Counted from the first letter of the stretch, positions 26,392 through 36,890 are shown. The stretch: DNA of 64,000 nt from an uncultured Lachnospiraceae bacterium (GCA_944383545.1 CALWPY010000009.1:32652-96651), one strand, 5' to 3'. Notes: generated by a model from the sequence alone, not told the origin. Numbers and translations: made by a program.

Positions 26392-27750
26392 ATGTATAAT
26401 AAGATAAAAAACTACATAAAAGAAAACAGTATGCTTACATACGGAGACGGCGTCGTTACAGGAATATCCGGTGGCGCCGATTCCGTATGTCTTCTTCATG
26501 TTCTGAACAGGCTTAAAGAGGAATATAATTTATCACTGGTTGCCGTGCATGTAAATCATATGATAAGAGGAGAGGAAGCTGACGGTGACGAGGCATATGT
26601 TGAGGAACTCTGCGACAGTCTGGGGATAAAGCTTAAGATATATAAAAAAGATATTATAAAAATGGCAGAAGACGGCGGACTTTCCGTGGAAGAAGCAGGA
26701 AGAAATTACAGATATTCGTGTTTTAAAGAAACAGCAGAAGAATATGACTTAAATAAAATTGCCGTTGCACATAACCTGGATGATTTGGCAGAAACGGTAA
26801 TATTTAATATGATAAGAGGAAGCAGTATTAAAGGGCTTGCCGGAATAAGACCTGTGAGGGATAATATAATAAGACCTCTTCTTTCTGTTTCAAGGCAGGA
26901 AATAGAAGAATATCTGGAAGAGAATTGTCTTAAATTCAGAAACGATTCCACAAATTTTTCTGTTGACTATGACAGAAACAGGATAAGACATATAATCCTG
27001 CCTGAGATGAAAAAAATTAATAATCGCGCCGTAGAGCATATATGCAGGCTGGCAGGCAGTGCGGCGGATATGTATACGGCGATAAACGAAAGCATAAAAA
27101 AAGCGAATATACTTACAGAAGATAATAACTCTAAAAGTATAGAAATAAAAGAACTTTCAGGTTTTTCAGAGCAGGAACAGAGAGAAATCATATTGAGTAT
27201 GATAGGAGACACAGCCGGTAAAAGAAAGGATATCACTTTTTCACATATAGAATCAGTCAGGGAACTGATAAAAGCAAAAACAGGCTCAAGTCTTAATCTG
27301 CCTTATAATATAAAGGCTCGCGTAAGCTATGGCAGGCTTATTATTGAAAAGAGCAGTGAAAAGAAAAGCTTTTGTATAAAGATAGAAAAATCAGGGAATT
27401 ATCAGATAGGCGATTCAGAGATTAGTGCAGAAATAGTTAAAAATTCAGAATGTGTAAATATTTCTGCAAACTGCTATGAAGAAGCCGTAAATTATGATAA
27501 AATAGGTGAAAATCTCTGCATAAGGACGCCTAAGGAAAATGATTACATTGTAATTAATGCTTCGGGCGGAAGAAAAAAGCTTAACAGGATTTTTATAGAC
27601 AAAAAGATTGACAGGGAAAAAAGAGACACATGGCCTGTTGTGGCAGCAGGAGATGAAATTATATGGGTAGTGGGCTTAAGGCTCAGCGAAGCATATAAGA
27701 TAGATAAGGAAACTAAAGATATTTTATTGTTAAAGTACAGAGGAATGTAA
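26392..27750 (+). CDS. tilS: tRNA(Ile)-lysidine synthase
   Basis: TilS converts the C34 of the CAU-anticodon isoleucine tRNA to lysidine using ATP and lysine. The 452-residue protein has the PP-loop SGGADS at residues 26-31, the HNLDDLAET motif near 126 and the C-terminal substrate-binding domain. The next gene starts 4 bases after its stop, the conserved tilS-hpt-ftsH operon. Confidence 0.95.
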   Translation: MYNKIKNYIKENSMLTYGDGVVTGISGGADSVCLLHVLNRLKEEYNLSLVAVHVNHMIRGEEADGDEAYVEELCDSLGIKLKIYKKDIIKMAEDGGLSVEEAGRNYRYSCFKETAEEYDLNKIAVAHNLDDLAETVIFNMIRGSSIKGLAGIRPVRDNIIRPLLSVSRQEIEEYLEENCLKFRNDSTNFSVDYDRNRIRHIILPEMKKINNRAVEHICRLAGSAADMYTAINESIKKANILTEDNNSKSIEIKELSGFSEQEQREIILSMIGDTAGKRKDITFSHIESVRELIKAKTGSSLNLPYNIKARVSYGRLIIEKSSEKKSFCIKIEKSGNYQIGDSEISAEIVKNSECVNISANCYEEAVNYDKIGENLCIRTPKENDYIVINASGGRKKLNRIFIDKKIDREKRDTWPVVAAGDEIIWVVGLRLSEAYKIDKETKDILLLKYRGM

Positions 27751-27754
27751 TACT

Positions 27755-28285
27755 ATGAGAGAAATTATCAGTACACTTATTGGGGAAAAAGAAGTAGAAG
27801 CAAGAATTCAGGAAATGGCGGATGCGATAAGTGCCGAGTATGCGGGTAAGCAGGTGCACTTAATCGGGATTTTAAAAGGAAGTATATTTTTTGTATGCGA
27901 ACTTGCAAAGAGACTGACTATTCCTGTTACGCTTGACTTTATGTCAGTATCCAGCTATGGCGCAGGAACTAAGTCTTCCGGAATAGTTAAAATTTCAAAG
28001 GATTTGGATGAACCTGTTGAGGGAAAAAATGTAATTATCGTAGAGGACATACTTGATTCAGGAAGAACGCTTTCATATGTGAGCGGAATAATACAGGACA
28101 GAAAGCCAGAGAGTTTTAAAATCATTACACTTCTGGATAAGCCTGAGAGAAGGGTTGTTCCGGTGGATATTGCAATGACGGGTTTTGAAATACCTGATAA
28201 GTTTGTGGTTGGCTACGGCCTTGATTATGCACAAAGATATAGAAATCTGCCTTACATAGGAGTGGTAGAGTTTGGAGAGGAGTAA
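27755..28285 (+). CDS. hpt: Hypoxanthine phosphoribosyltransferase
   Basis: The enzyme joins hypoxanthine or guanine to PRPP for purine salvage. The 176-residue protein has the PRPP-binding motif VEDILDSGRTL (about 91-101) and the usual flexible-loop sequence (SVSSYG). The length is normal. It lies between tilS and ftsH with short gaps, a gene order kept across Firmicutes. Confidence 0.95.
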   Translation: MREIISTLIGEKEVEARIQEMADAISAEYAGKQVHLIGILKGSIFFVCELAKRLTIPVTLDFMSVSSYGAGTKSSGIVKISKDLDEPVEGKNVIIVEDILDSGRTLSYVSGIIQDRKPESFKIITLLDKPERRVVPVDIAMTGFEIPDKFVVGYGLDYAQRYRNLPYIGVVEFGEE

Positions 28286-28294
28286 AAGCATATA

Positions 28295-30130
28295 ATGAAA
28301 AACGGGGCATGGAAATCTCCTGGGATATATATTTTTATTATTTTAATGGCGATATTTGCATATGTGGCACTCACATATGAGGCCGTGGATGTAGATGAAT
28401 ATTATACTCAGGAAAAACTGATTGCTGATTTAAAAGACGATAATCTTGCCTCAGTAAGAATAATTCAGAATGAAGAAATTCCTACGGGAACCATATATAT
28501 AAGATATAACGATTCATCCGAAAAGAAATTTTATGCTTCCGATGTAGGCGAAATACAGGAAATCTGTGCCAGATACGGAAGTGAAGAACTGGATGTTTCA
28601 ATGACAGATGTGGACCGGCCGGGGTGGCTGGAGAATGCTCTCCCTTATATAATAGCAATATTTGGAATATTTATTATTGCAGGAGCTATTACAAGCTTGA
28701 TTGCTCAGGATACGCAGTCAGGTGGTGGCAGTGCCGGAAAAATGTTTTCATTTGGAAAAAGCAGGGCGAGAAAAAACCAAAATGTCAATGTTACATTTAA
28801 AGATGTAGCGGGACTTGACGAAGAAAAAGAAAGTCTGGTTGAAGTCGTAGACTTCCTCAAAAATCCTAAAAAATACAACAACATGGGTGCACGTATACCT
28901 AAGGGCATACTTTTGGTGGGACCTCCGGGAACAGGAAAGACGCTTCTTGCTAAAGCCGTGTCAGGCGAGGCGGGAGTACCGTTTTTCTCAATCTCAGGCT
29001 CTGACTTTGTAGAAATGTTTGTCGGTGTCGGAGCTTCAAGAGTAAGAGATTTATTTGGAGAGGCAAAAAGAAATGCTCCGTGTATAGTATTTATAGATGA
29101 GATTGATGCTGTTGCAAGAAGAAGAGGTGCAGGACTGGGCGGTGGTCATGATGAGCGTGAACAGACTTTAAACCAGCTCCTTGTTGAAATGGACGGATTT
29201 GGAGTAAATGAAGGAATCATTGTACTTGCGGCTACAAACAGGGTTGACATCCTGGACCCGGCAATTTTAAGACCGGGACGTTTTGACAGAAAAGTTGCAG
29301 TAGGAAGACCTGATGTAAAAGGCAGGGAAGAAATCTTAAAAATTCACTGCAGGAATAAGCCGCTTTCAGATGATGTTGACATACATGAGATTGCAAGGAC
29401 AACAGCGGGCTTTTCCGGTGCAGATTTGGAAAATCTCATGAACGAATCGGCAATACTTGCGGCAAAGGACGACCGTTCTTATATCACAAAAGAAGATATT
29501 GATACATCGTTTATCAAAGTGGGAATTGGAACTGAGAAAAAGAGCAGAGTTGTTCCTGAAAAAGAAAGAAAAATTACTGCCTATCATGAATCCGGTCATG
29601 CAATATTATTCCACCTTCTCAGTGAAGTAGGACCTGTTTATACGGTATCAATTATTCCTACAGGTATAGGTGCGGCGGGGTACACCATGCCGCTTCCTGA
29701 AAATGACAATGTCTTTAATACAAGAAAGAAAATGCTTCAGGATATTCAGGTGGGGCTTGGCGGACGTATTGCAGAAGAACTTATATTTGACGATATAACT
29801 ACGGGCGCTTCGCAGGATATAAAAAATGCTTCAAAGACTGCAAGAGAAATGGTAATAAAGTATGGTATGTCAGATAAAGTCGGACTTATTAATTATGAAG
29901 TTAATGATGACGATGAAGTATTTCTTGGCAGGGACCTCGGGCATGCGAGAACATATGGAGAAGAGATGGCAGGTACAATAGATGCAGAGGTTAAAAAGAT
30001 TATCGATGAATGTTATGCCGAGGCAAAGAAAATCATAGAAGAGCATATAGATGTACTGCATAGATGCGCAGAGCTCTTACTGGAAAAAGAAAGAATTGAC
30101 AGAGAAGAATTTGAGGCTCTGTTTGATTAA
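28295..30130 (+). CDS. ftsH: ATP-dependent zinc metalloprotease FtsH
   Basis: FtsH is a membrane-anchored hexameric AAA+ protease that removes damaged membrane and regulatory proteins. The 611-residue protein has two membrane helices (about 8-25 and 114-135), Walker A GPPGTGKT at 209-216, Walker B FIDEID, the second region of homology, and the zinc site HESGH at 431-435. It starts 9 bases after hpt. The leading ribosome binding site is GGAGAGGAG. Confidence 0.97.
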   Translation: MKNGAWKSPGIYIFIILMAIFAYVALTYEAVDVDEYYTQEKLIADLKDDNLASVRIIQNEEIPTGTIYIRYNDSSEKKFYASDVGEIQEICARYGSEELDVSMTDVDRPGWLENALPYIIAIFGIFIIAGAITSLIAQDTQSGGGSAGKMFSFGKSRARKNQNVNVTFKDVAGLDEEKESLVEVVDFLKNPKKYNNMGARIPKGILLVGPPGTGKTLLAKAVSGEAGVPFFSISGSDFVEMFVGVGASRVRDLFGEAKRNAPCIVFIDEIDAVARRRGAGLGGGHDEREQTLNQLLVEMDGFGVNEGIIVLAATNRVDILDPAILRPGRFDRKVAVGRPDVKGREEILKIHCRNKPLSDDVDIHEIARTTAGFSGADLENLMNESAILAAKDDRSYITKEDIDTSFIKVGIGTEKKSRVVPEKERKITAYHESGHAILFHLLSEVGPVYTVSIIPTGIGAAGYTMPLPENDNVFNTRKKMLQDIQVGLGGRIAEELIFDDITTGASQDIKNASKTAREMVIKYGMSDKVGLINYEVNDDDEVFLGRDLGHARTYGEEMAGTIDAEVKKIIDECYAEAKKIIEEHIDVLHRCAELLLEKERIDREEFEALFD

Positions 30131-30310
30131 TTTATTTTAACACCGGTATGGGGAAAATTGTGTTATTTGACTCAACAACCCGTTTAGCATTGTGCAAATC
30201 ATACAAATAAAGAAGGCTTTTTGAGGGGTAATAATTTTTGATTGGTGAAAATGTATAAAAAATTTAAAAAATTAAGATGATGTTTGTGAACACTTTTTAG
30301 TGAATATCAG

Positions 30311-30420
30311 TATAATAATACTTGTAACCCCCCAATACATTATATAGTTTTTTGCTACACCCCATAAGTAACAAAATACCTTCTCCGAAAAGCACTGTCG
30401 AGCGTTGACAGTGCTTTTTA
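30311..30420 (+). ncRNA. Candidate small RNA between ftsH and the glycosidase
   Basis: The 398-base gap between the two genes holds no reading frame of note. It does hold a TATAAT at 30311-30316 and, about 70 bases on, a strong terminator: AAAAGCACTGTC (30388-30399) paired with GACAGTGCTTTT (30407-30418). The transcript between them would be about 95 bases. It would carry two unpaired C-rich stretches, CCCCCC near 30328-30333 and CACCCC near 30359. Such stretches are typical of Gram-positive small RNAs that cover ribosome binding sites. The -35 is weak (TGAACA). It could also be only the ftsH terminator with a chance -10. Confidence 0.4.
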
Positions 30421-30528
30421 CTTTGTAAAAATATTTTGGTGCTTGTTAAAATAATAATAATGTATTAAAATATTTTTATTACAGTTTTTATATATTTTAT
30501 ATGTGCTGAACTGGCTGGGAGGCTTTTT

Positions 30529-32628
30529 ATGAGTAATGGCATAAATGATACTTTTTCTAAATTAAATTATATCTTTAATTCCAGACCGGTCATAAATTTC
30601 GGAGCGGTCTTCAGTGACGGAACACAATTTTACAGAAATCCTGCAGAGCCAAAAACAGGTGATGAAGTTACACTTAGAATAAGAACATCGTCAGATAATG
30701 TAGATGATGTTTTTTTGATATATAACAAACAGAAAGTAAAAATGGAAATCGGCATGTCCGATGAACTTTTCGATTATTATGAGTATACTCTTCCTCCCGT
30801 AACAGGCAGGGTGGATTATTATTTTGAAATACATGCGGGCAGTGTTACCTGCTATTACAATAAACTGTTTCTTAATAAGGATTTGAATGAAGACTATAAC
30901 TTCAGCTTTTCACCGGACTTTATTGTACCTGACTGGGCGAGAGGCGCAGTATTTTACCAGATTTATGTGGACAGATTCAGTAACGGAGACCCTACAAATG
31001 ACGTGTTGGACAACGAGTATTTTTATATCGGTGAAGGCTCAAAGAGGGTGACTGACTGGAATAAATACCCTGACACCATGGACGTCCGTTCGTTTTACGG
31101 GGGAGACCTTCAGGGTGTTATAAACAAGTTGGATTATCTTAAGGATTTAGGAGTGGATGTAATTTATTTAAATCCTATCTTTGTTTCCCCGTCAAATCAC
31201 AAATATGATACACAGGACTATGACTATGTGGACCCTCATTTCGGCAGAATCGTAAAGGATGAGGGAGAGTGTCTCAAACCCGGAGATTCGGAAAATAAAA
31301 ATGCCACAAAATATATTTCCAGAGTGACGGACAAGGTAAATCTTGAAGCTTCAAATCAGCTCTTTATTAATCTTGTGGAGCAGGTGCATGCCAGAGGAAT
31401 GAAGATAATTCTGGATGGTGTATTTAACCACTGTGGCTCATTTAACAAATGGATGGACAGAGACCTTATGTATGAAGGTCAGGAAGGTTATGAAAAGGGC
31501 GCATATGTATCTGCTGACAGTCCATACAGAACTTTTTTTAAATTTCAGGATGAAAACGCATGGCCGTATAATCCTACCTATAACGGCTGGTGGGGGCATG
31601 ATACGCTTCCAAAGCTAAATTACGACGAATCGCCTAAGCTTATGGAATATATACTGAATGTCGGGAGAAAATGGGTGTCACCGCCTTTTAATGCTGACGG
31701 ATGGAGACTTGACGTTGCCGCAGATTTGGGGTATTCAGAAGAATTTAACCACAGATTCTGGAAGGAATTCAGGAAGGCCGTAAAGGAAGCAAACCCTGAT
31801 GCAATAATCCTTGCAGAGCACTATGGAAATCCTAAACAGTGGCTTCTGGGAGATGAGTGGGATACGGTCATGAACTACGATGCTTTTATGGAGCCTATCA
31901 CATGGTTTTTAACCGGCGTTGAAAAACACAGTGATGAGTTTAGAGGCGACCTGCTTGGAAATCCTGACGTATTTACAGGCTCAATGCGTCACCATATGTC
32001 ACATTTTAATCAGAATTCACTGGAAATTGCCATGAATGAGCTTTCAAACCATGACCATTCCAGATTTTTAACCAGAACAAATAAGAGAGTAGGACGAATA
32101 CACACGCTCGGACCTGAGGCTGCAAATGAGAACGTAAACAAGGGAGTATTCCGCGAAGCGGTAGTATTTCAGATGACATGGCCGGGAGCGCCTACCATAT
32201 ATTATGGTGATGAAGCAGGTCTCTGCGGATGGACGGACCCTGATAACAGAAGAGGATATCCGTGGGGCAGGGAAGACTACACACTGATAGCATTTCACAG
32301 GGATATTATAAAAATTCATAAAAGCAGTGAAGCCCTTATGAAAGGCTCGGTTATATTTTTACAATGTGAAAACAAGCTGCTCAGTTATGGCAGATTCACT
32401 CAGAATGAGGCAGTGGTTGTTGTGTTAAACAATGACTACACGGAAAGAATGGTGGACTTAAAGGTTGCAAGACTTGGAATTCCGAATTACAGCACATTAA
32501 AAAGAGTAATTCAGACAAATGAGGAAGGTTATACTCTGAAAGAAGAAACAGTTCAGGTGCAAAATAACTTGCTGACCGTGACTTTACCTGACATATCGGC
32601 AACCGTATATATTTATAAGGAAAATTGA
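30529..32628 (+). CDS. GH13 alpha-glycosidase (neopullulanase/cyclomaltodextrinase-like)
   Basis: The 699-residue protein has an N-terminal CBM34-like beta domain (about 15-130), the GH13 barrel and a C-terminal beta domain. Catalytic residues are Asp395 (WRLDVAAD), Glu430 (ILAEH) and Asp509 (NHDHSR). There is no signal peptide, so it acts in the cytoplasm on imported maltodextrins, cyclodextrins or pullulan fragments. It has its own unit with no sugar transporter adjacent. The exact substrate cannot be fixed from sequence. Confidence 0.92.
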   Translation: MSNGINDTFSKLNYIFNSRPVINFGAVFSDGTQFYRNPAEPKTGDEVTLRIRTSSDNVDDVFLIYNKQKVKMEIGMSDELFDYYEYTLPPVTGRVDYYFEIHAGSVTCYYNKLFLNKDLNEDYNFSFSPDFIVPDWARGAVFYQIYVDRFSNGDPTNDVLDNEYFYIGEGSKRVTDWNKYPDTMDVRSFYGGDLQGVINKLDYLKDLGVDVIYLNPIFVSPSNHKYDTQDYDYVDPHFGRIVKDEGECLKPGDSENKNATKYISRVTDKVNLEASNQLFINLVEQVHARGMKIILDGVFNHCGSFNKWMDRDLMYEGQEGYEKGAYVSADSPYRTFFKFQDENAWPYNPTYNGWWGHDTLPKLNYDESPKLMEYILNVGRKWVSPPFNADGWRLDVAADLGYSEEFNHRFWKEFRKAVKEANPDAIILAEHYGNPKQWLLGDEWDTVMNYDAFMEPITWFLTGVEKHSDEFRGDLLGNPDVFTGSMRHHMSHFNQNSLEIAMNELSNHDHSRFLTRTNKRVGRIHTLGPEAANENVNKGVFREAVVFQMTWPGAPTIYYGDEAGLCGWTDPDNRRGYPWGREDYTLIAFHRDIIKIHKSSEALMKGSVIFLQCENKLLSYGRFTQNEAVVVVLNNDYTERMVDLKVARLGIPNYSTLKRVIQTNEEGYTLKEETVQVQNNLLTVTLPDISATVYIYKEN

Positions 32629-32681
32629 TAATAAAAATTGATGTTTATTAAAAAATGTCAATATAAGAATGGGGTTACTAT

Positions 32682-33632
32682 ATGAATGTATTGATAATAG
32701 GAGCGGGTGCCCTGGGAATAGCGGTGGGAGCATCTCTTAGAAAACGTGGAATAGGAGTAGATTTCTTTGCAAGAGGAAACACTGCAGAGGCGATAAGGGA
32801 AAACGGACTGAAGCGTCTCGGACTTTTTATGGAAATAGAAGTTTCTCCCGGTGAAGTGGGAGTATATGAAAGTTATGAAGAACTTCCTCAGAAAAAATAT
32901 GATTATGTCATAATATCCGTTAAGACCACGGCTAATGATGAAGTAAGTATATACTTAAGCATATACAGGGACTGTATGAAGGATAACGCAAAGATTATAT
33001 TCATGCAGAACGGATTTGGGTATGAAAAACCATTTTTAAGATATTTCGATAAAGAAGTATTATATCATTCCAGGGTGATAACCGGTTTTAAGCGGGAAAA
33101 GCCTAATGAAAGCACAATCACGGCACATCAGGCACCTATATTAATAGGCTCCCTTTACGGGTATCCGCTTGAATATGTTAAGCCGATTGCGGATGCCATA
33201 AATGCTTCAGGTATTCCGGCAGAAATAGATTCCGATATTGAAAAGGCGCTTTGGGCAAAGCTTATCTATAATACTACTCTTAATCCACTCGGGGCAATTC
33301 TCGGACTGTCCTATGGTGAGCTGGCTGAATCGGAATACGCACATCAGATAATGGACATTCTCATTGAAGAATGTTTTGACATAATGAATGCAGGAGGGTA
33401 TAAAACCTACTGGAATACCGCTGAAGAATACAGAAAGGTTTTGTTTGAAGAAATGATTCCCGTAACGGGGAAGCATAAATCATCTACGCTTCAGGATATT
33501 CAGAAAAAACAAAAGACGGAAATAGATACCCTCACTGGAAGTCTGCTGAATATTGCAAGTGAATATGATTTATATTGTCCGGTACAGAGTATGGTTTACT
33601 GGATGATAAAGGCACTCGAAGAAAAATTTTAA
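32682..33632 (+). CDS. 2-dehydropantoate 2-reductase family protein
   Basis: The 316-residue protein has the NADPH-binding GAGALG at the N-terminus and the ApbA/PanE C-terminal helical domain. The catalytic Lys is in KALWAKLIYNTTLNPLGAI near residues 187-205. PanE makes pantoate for coenzyme A. Many Firmicutes carry several family members of unclear substrate, and no panB or panC is near, so I leave the symbol empty. The next gene begins 17 bases downstream. Confidence 0.85.
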   Translation: MNVLIIGAGALGIAVGASLRKRGIGVDFFARGNTAEAIRENGLKRLGLFMEIEVSPGEVGVYESYEELPQKKYDYVIISVKTTANDEVSIYLSIYRDCMKDNAKIIFMQNGFGYEKPFLRYFDKEVLYHSRVITGFKREKPNESTITAHQAPILIGSLYGYPLEYVKPIADAINASGIPAEIDSDIEKALWAKLIYNTTLNPLGAILGLSYGELAESEYAHQIMDILIEECFDIMNAGGYKTYWNTAEEYRKVLFEEMIPVTGKHKSSTLQDIQKKQKTEIDTLTGSLLNIASEYDLYCPVQSMVYWMIKALEEKF

Positions 33633-33649
33633 GGATTTTAAGAAATAAA

Positions 33650-34339
33650 ATGAACAAAAGTGAAAGACAAAAAACAGACCATGCATTTTTACGTTTTATA
33701 ATTTTATGCATAGGGCTAAGTGTAATGGCATTTGGAATATCATTTTCAATAAAGGCCGGGCTCGGAACATCACCTATATCAAGTGCACCATATGTAACTT
33801 CGGCAATTTCCGGGTTATCAGTAGGAGTAACTACCATTATCATTAATTTTATAATGATTTTACTTCAGCCGTTGATTTTGAGAAAACAGTTTGACTTGTT
33901 TCAGCTTTTACAGTTTCCTGCAACCATAGTATTTGGTTTTATGATAGATGTGGCAGAAAATGTAATAAAAGATATTACATTTTCCAATTATTTTGAACAG
34001 TGGATACTTTGTATAATTGGTATTTTTCTGATTGCGTTAGGAATAAGCATACAGGTGGAAACCAATTTTGTAACTACGGCAGGTGAAGGACTGGTGCTTG
34101 CAATATGTAAGGTCACACATGTTAAATTCAGCAATATGAAAATAGCATTTGATTCTTTACTTGTTGCAATTTCGGTTGTACTGTCGTTTGCGTTCCTCGG
34201 GCGTCTGGTCGGTGTCCGTGAGGGCACGCTTGCGGCGGCAATTTTTGTGGGAATGACTACAAAGTTTACGATTAAGATTGTGAAATGGATACATAACCTG
34301 TTTTCAAGAAATATAATACAAACAGAGATAAAACAATAA
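33650..34339 (+). CDS. YczE/YitT-like membrane protein (DUF6198)
   Basis: The start is placed at ATG 33650; the longer frame from 33575 would overlap the reductase. The 229-residue product has five to six membrane helices. It has the family segment AGLGTSPISSAPY in the first loop and a second glycine-rich copy (TTAGEGLVLAICK), showing an internal duplication. YczE affects surfactin/bacillomycin production in Bacillus by an unknown route. Function here is unknown. Confidence 0.82.
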   Translation: MNKSERQKTDHAFLRFIILCIGLSVMAFGISFSIKAGLGTSPISSAPYVTSAISGLSVGVTTIIINFIMILLQPLILRKQFDLFQLLQFPATIVFGFMIDVAENVIKDITFSNYFEQWILCIIGIFLIALGISIQVETNFVTTAGEGLVLAICKVTHVKFSNMKIAFDSLLVAISVVLSFAFLGRLVGVREGTLAAAIFVGMTTKFTIKIVKWIHNLFSRNIIQTEIKQ

Positions 34340-34365
34340 TGTAAACATAAATAATATAATAATGC

Positions 34366-34412
34366 AAAGCGGATAGATAATGAGAATAAGTCTCAATATT
34401 TATCCGCTTTTT
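34366..34412 (+). terminator. Terminator after the YczE-like gene
   Basis: AAAGCGGATAGATAA (34366-34380) pairs with TATTTATCCGCTTTT (about 34397-34411), around an inner GAGA/TCTC pair. TTTTT is included in the right arm. Confidence 0.8.
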
Positions 34413-34470
34413 AGTATATAAAATAACTTAGAGGACATACTAACTATAATAATTTCAGGAGGTGAGAATT

Positions 34471-35034
34471 ATGTCATTGATTAGTAAGGAAATAGGAGAT
34501 TTTACGGTACAGGCATTTCAGGATAATAAGTTTAAGACAATTAAAAAGGATGATGTATTAGGAAAATGGGCTGTATTCTTTTTTTATCCTGCCGACTTTA
34601 CTTTTGTATGTCCTACAGAGCTTGAGGAATTAGCAGATAAATACAAAGAATTTCAGAAAATAGGATGTGAAATTTATTCAGTTTCATGTGATACCCATTT
34701 TGTGCACAAGGCATGGCATGATACGTCCGAGCGTATTAAAAAAATAGAATATCCTATGCTTGCTGACCCTACCCATGCCCTTGCAGAGGATTTTGAAGTT
34801 TATATTGAGGAAGACGGTCTTGCAGAAAGAGGAAGCTTCATAGTAAATCCTGAGGGAAAAATAGTTGCCTATGAGGTTACTGCAGGAAATGTGGGACGTA
34901 ATGCCGATGAGCTCTTTAGAAGGGTACAGGCAAGTCAGTTTGTTGCTGAGCATGGTGATGAGGTATGTCCTGCAAACTGGAAACCGGGTGCAGAAACACT
35001 GAAACCTAGTCTGGATTTGGTAGGACAGATATAA
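34471..35034 (+). CDS. ahpC: Peroxiredoxin, AhpC type
   Basis: AhpC reduces hydrogen peroxide and organic peroxides. The start is ATG 34471 after a full AGGAGGTGA; an in-frame ATG at 34462 lies inside that site. The 187-residue protein has the peroxidatic Cys47 (FVCPTE) and resolving Cys166 (EVCPANW), so it is a typical 2-Cys enzyme. The reductase gene follows 48 bases later. Confidence 0.95.
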   Translation: MSLISKEIGDFTVQAFQDNKFKTIKKDDVLGKWAVFFFYPADFTFVCPTELEELADKYKEFQKIGCEIYSVSCDTHFVHKAWHDTSERIKKIEYPMLADPTHALAEDFEVYIEEDGLAERGSFIVNPEGKIVAYEVTAGNVGRNADELFRRVQASQFVAEHGDEVCPANWKPGAETLKPSLDLVGQI

Positions 35035-35082
35035 GGGTATGCATGAGTTAAAGATATTAGTATGGATATAGGCAGGTAAGAT

Positions 35083-36777
35083 ATGGCTATGGAAAATAAT
35101 ATGAAAAATTTTTATGATGTTGTAATAGTTGGAGGCGGTCCTGCGGGACTTACAGCGGCAATTTATCTGGCTCGTGCAAAATATCGTGTAGTAGTTGTTG
35201 AAAAGGAGACCTTCGGAGGGCAGATTACCATTACTTCTGAGGTTGTAAATTATCCGGGAGTGAAAAAAACAAGCGGAACAGAGCTTACGGAAAATATGAG
35301 AAAACAGGCTGAAAGCTTTGGTGCTGAATTTATGCTTGCAGAGGTAACGGAAATACTTCCGGAAGAGGATATAAAAACCGTTAAAACAAGCCGCGGAGAA
35401 ATGAAATGCTTTGGAGTTTTGCTTGCAACAGGTGCGCATCCTAGAACTATCGGTTTTGACGGGGAAGAAAAATTTAAAGGTCATGGTGTTGCGTACTGTG
35501 CAACCTGCGACGGAGAATTTTTTACGGGAAAAGAAATATTTGTTATAGGCGGAGGCTTTGCGGCAGCCGAGGAAAGTGTGTTTCTTACAAAATATGCAAA
35601 GCATGTAACCATATTAATAAGGGAAAGTGACTTCACATGTGCTAAGTCTGTTGCGGATGAGGCCCGTAAGAATGATAAAATTACTGTAATAACCGAGGTA
35701 GAGGTTGAAAAGGTAGACGGAGAAGATTCACTTAACTATATAAGATATAGACATCTTGACACGGGTGAAATTACGGAATACAGAGTTGAAGAAGGGGACA
35801 CATTCGGAGTATTTGTATTTGCCGGATATGAGCCTGCCACAGAGCTTATAAAAGGAATTGCAGAGCTTGATAAGGGTGGATATGTAATTACAGATAATCG
35901 TCTTATGACAAGTCAAAAAGGAATATTTGCAGCCGGAGATGTATGCGTTAAAGCATTAAGACAGGTGGCAACGGCAGTGGGAGATGGAGCTCTTGCGGCA
36001 ACGGAAATGGAAAAATATGCTGCCGAAATGCAGGAAAAGACAGGTATACATCCTGTTATGCCTGAGTCGGACGGAAAAACTTTAAAGGATAAAGATGAAA
36101 TTGGAAAAGAGAAATCCGGCAATGAAACAGGTCTTTTTTCCGAGGATATGCTGGAACAGTTGAATGTTGTTTTTTCAAAGCTTGAAGCACCGCTTATACT
36201 ATCACTTAAGCTTGACAATTCTTCTGTTTCGGAAGAACTTAAAGAATATATTCATGAGCTGGCAAAACTAACTGACAGGCTTACGGTAGAAGAAACTTAT
36301 GGTGAAGAAAGTAAGGCAAAAAATACTGATTCCAAAAAAAGAATCGGTGCGGGAAGTGAGCTGCCGTGTGTGGAAGTTTTAAGGGAAAACGGAGAATATA
36401 CGGGTCTTGCATTTCACGGAGTGCCGGGTGGACATGAATTTACTTCCTTTATACTCGGACTTTATAATGCTGCAGGAAAAGGGCAGGCATTGGACGATAA
36501 TACGGCAGAGGAAATTGATAAAATAAGTGAAAAAACCGATATGAAAATACTGGTTTCACTCTCATGTACGATGTGTCCCGAACTTGTTACCGCTGCACAA
36601 AAGATAGCTTCCATGAATGAGCTTGTAAGTGCTGAAGTATATGACTTAAATCATTTCCCAGAGCTTCGGGATAAGTATAAGGTAATGAGTGTACCGTGTC
36701 TTGTAATAAATAATGACAGGACTTATTTTGGAAAGAAAAATATATCACAGCTTATTGATATCATAAATAAAAATTAA
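35083..36777 (+). CDS. Permuted AhpF-like peroxiredoxin reductase
   Basis: The 564-residue flavoprotein starts with a thioredoxin-reductase module: FAD motif GGGPAG, redox pair C139/C142 in CATCDG, and a second NAD(P)H motif GGGFAA. After a spacer of about 50 residues it ends in a two-thioredoxin-fold domain with C495/C498 (CTMC). This is the order opposite to classical AhpF, where that domain is N-terminal. The expected path is NAD(P)H to FAD, C139/C142, C495/C498, then AhpC. The next gene is unrelated. Confidence 0.88.
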   Translation: MAMENNMKNFYDVVIVGGGPAGLTAAIYLARAKYRVVVVEKETFGGQITITSEVVNYPGVKKTSGTELTENMRKQAESFGAEFMLAEVTEILPEEDIKTVKTSRGEMKCFGVLLATGAHPRTIGFDGEEKFKGHGVAYCATCDGEFFTGKEIFVIGGGFAAAEESVFLTKYAKHVTILIRESDFTCAKSVADEARKNDKITVITEVEVEKVDGEDSLNYIRYRHLDTGEITEYRVEEGDTFGVFVFAGYEPATELIKGIAELDKGGYVITDNRLMTSQKGIFAAGDVCVKALRQVATAVGDGALAATEMEKYAAEMQEKTGIHPVMPESDGKTLKDKDEIGKEKSGNETGLFSEDMLEQLNVVFSKLEAPLILSLKLDNSSVSEELKEYIHELAKLTDRLTVEETYGEESKAKNTDSKKRIGAGSELPCVEVLRENGEYTGLAFHGVPGGHEFTSFILGLYNAAGKGQALDDNTAEEIDKISEKTDMKILVSLSCTMCPELVTAAQKIASMNELVSAEVYDLNHFPELRDKYKVMSVPCLVINNDRTYFGKKNISQLIDIINKN

Positions 36778-36811
36778 TGTATAAATGGCTTGACTTTACC
36801 ATTGATTTCAG

Positions 36812-36871
36812 ATACATTACTTTCTTAGTGATGTATTGTTTTCACCAATTCACGTAGTGAATTGGTGAAAA
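36812..36871. repeat. Two adjacent hairpins before the MATE gene
   Basis: ATACATTACT (36812-36821) pairs with AGTGATGTAT (36827-36836), one G-U pair. TTTTCACCAATTCAC (36839-36853) pairs perfectly with its complement (36857-36871) across a GTA loop. The second hairpin is nearly the same as one at 46565-46593, so this is a dispersed repeat unit. Confidence 0.75.
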
Positions 36872-36890
36872 AAGACGGAGGGGTCAAACT

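Noticed and set aside
34684-35604. Long open frame of 306 codons on the - strand across ahpC and its reductase
   Set aside because: Composition is Phe/Cys/Tyr/His-rich, as in a shadow, and it crosses two well-supported genes.
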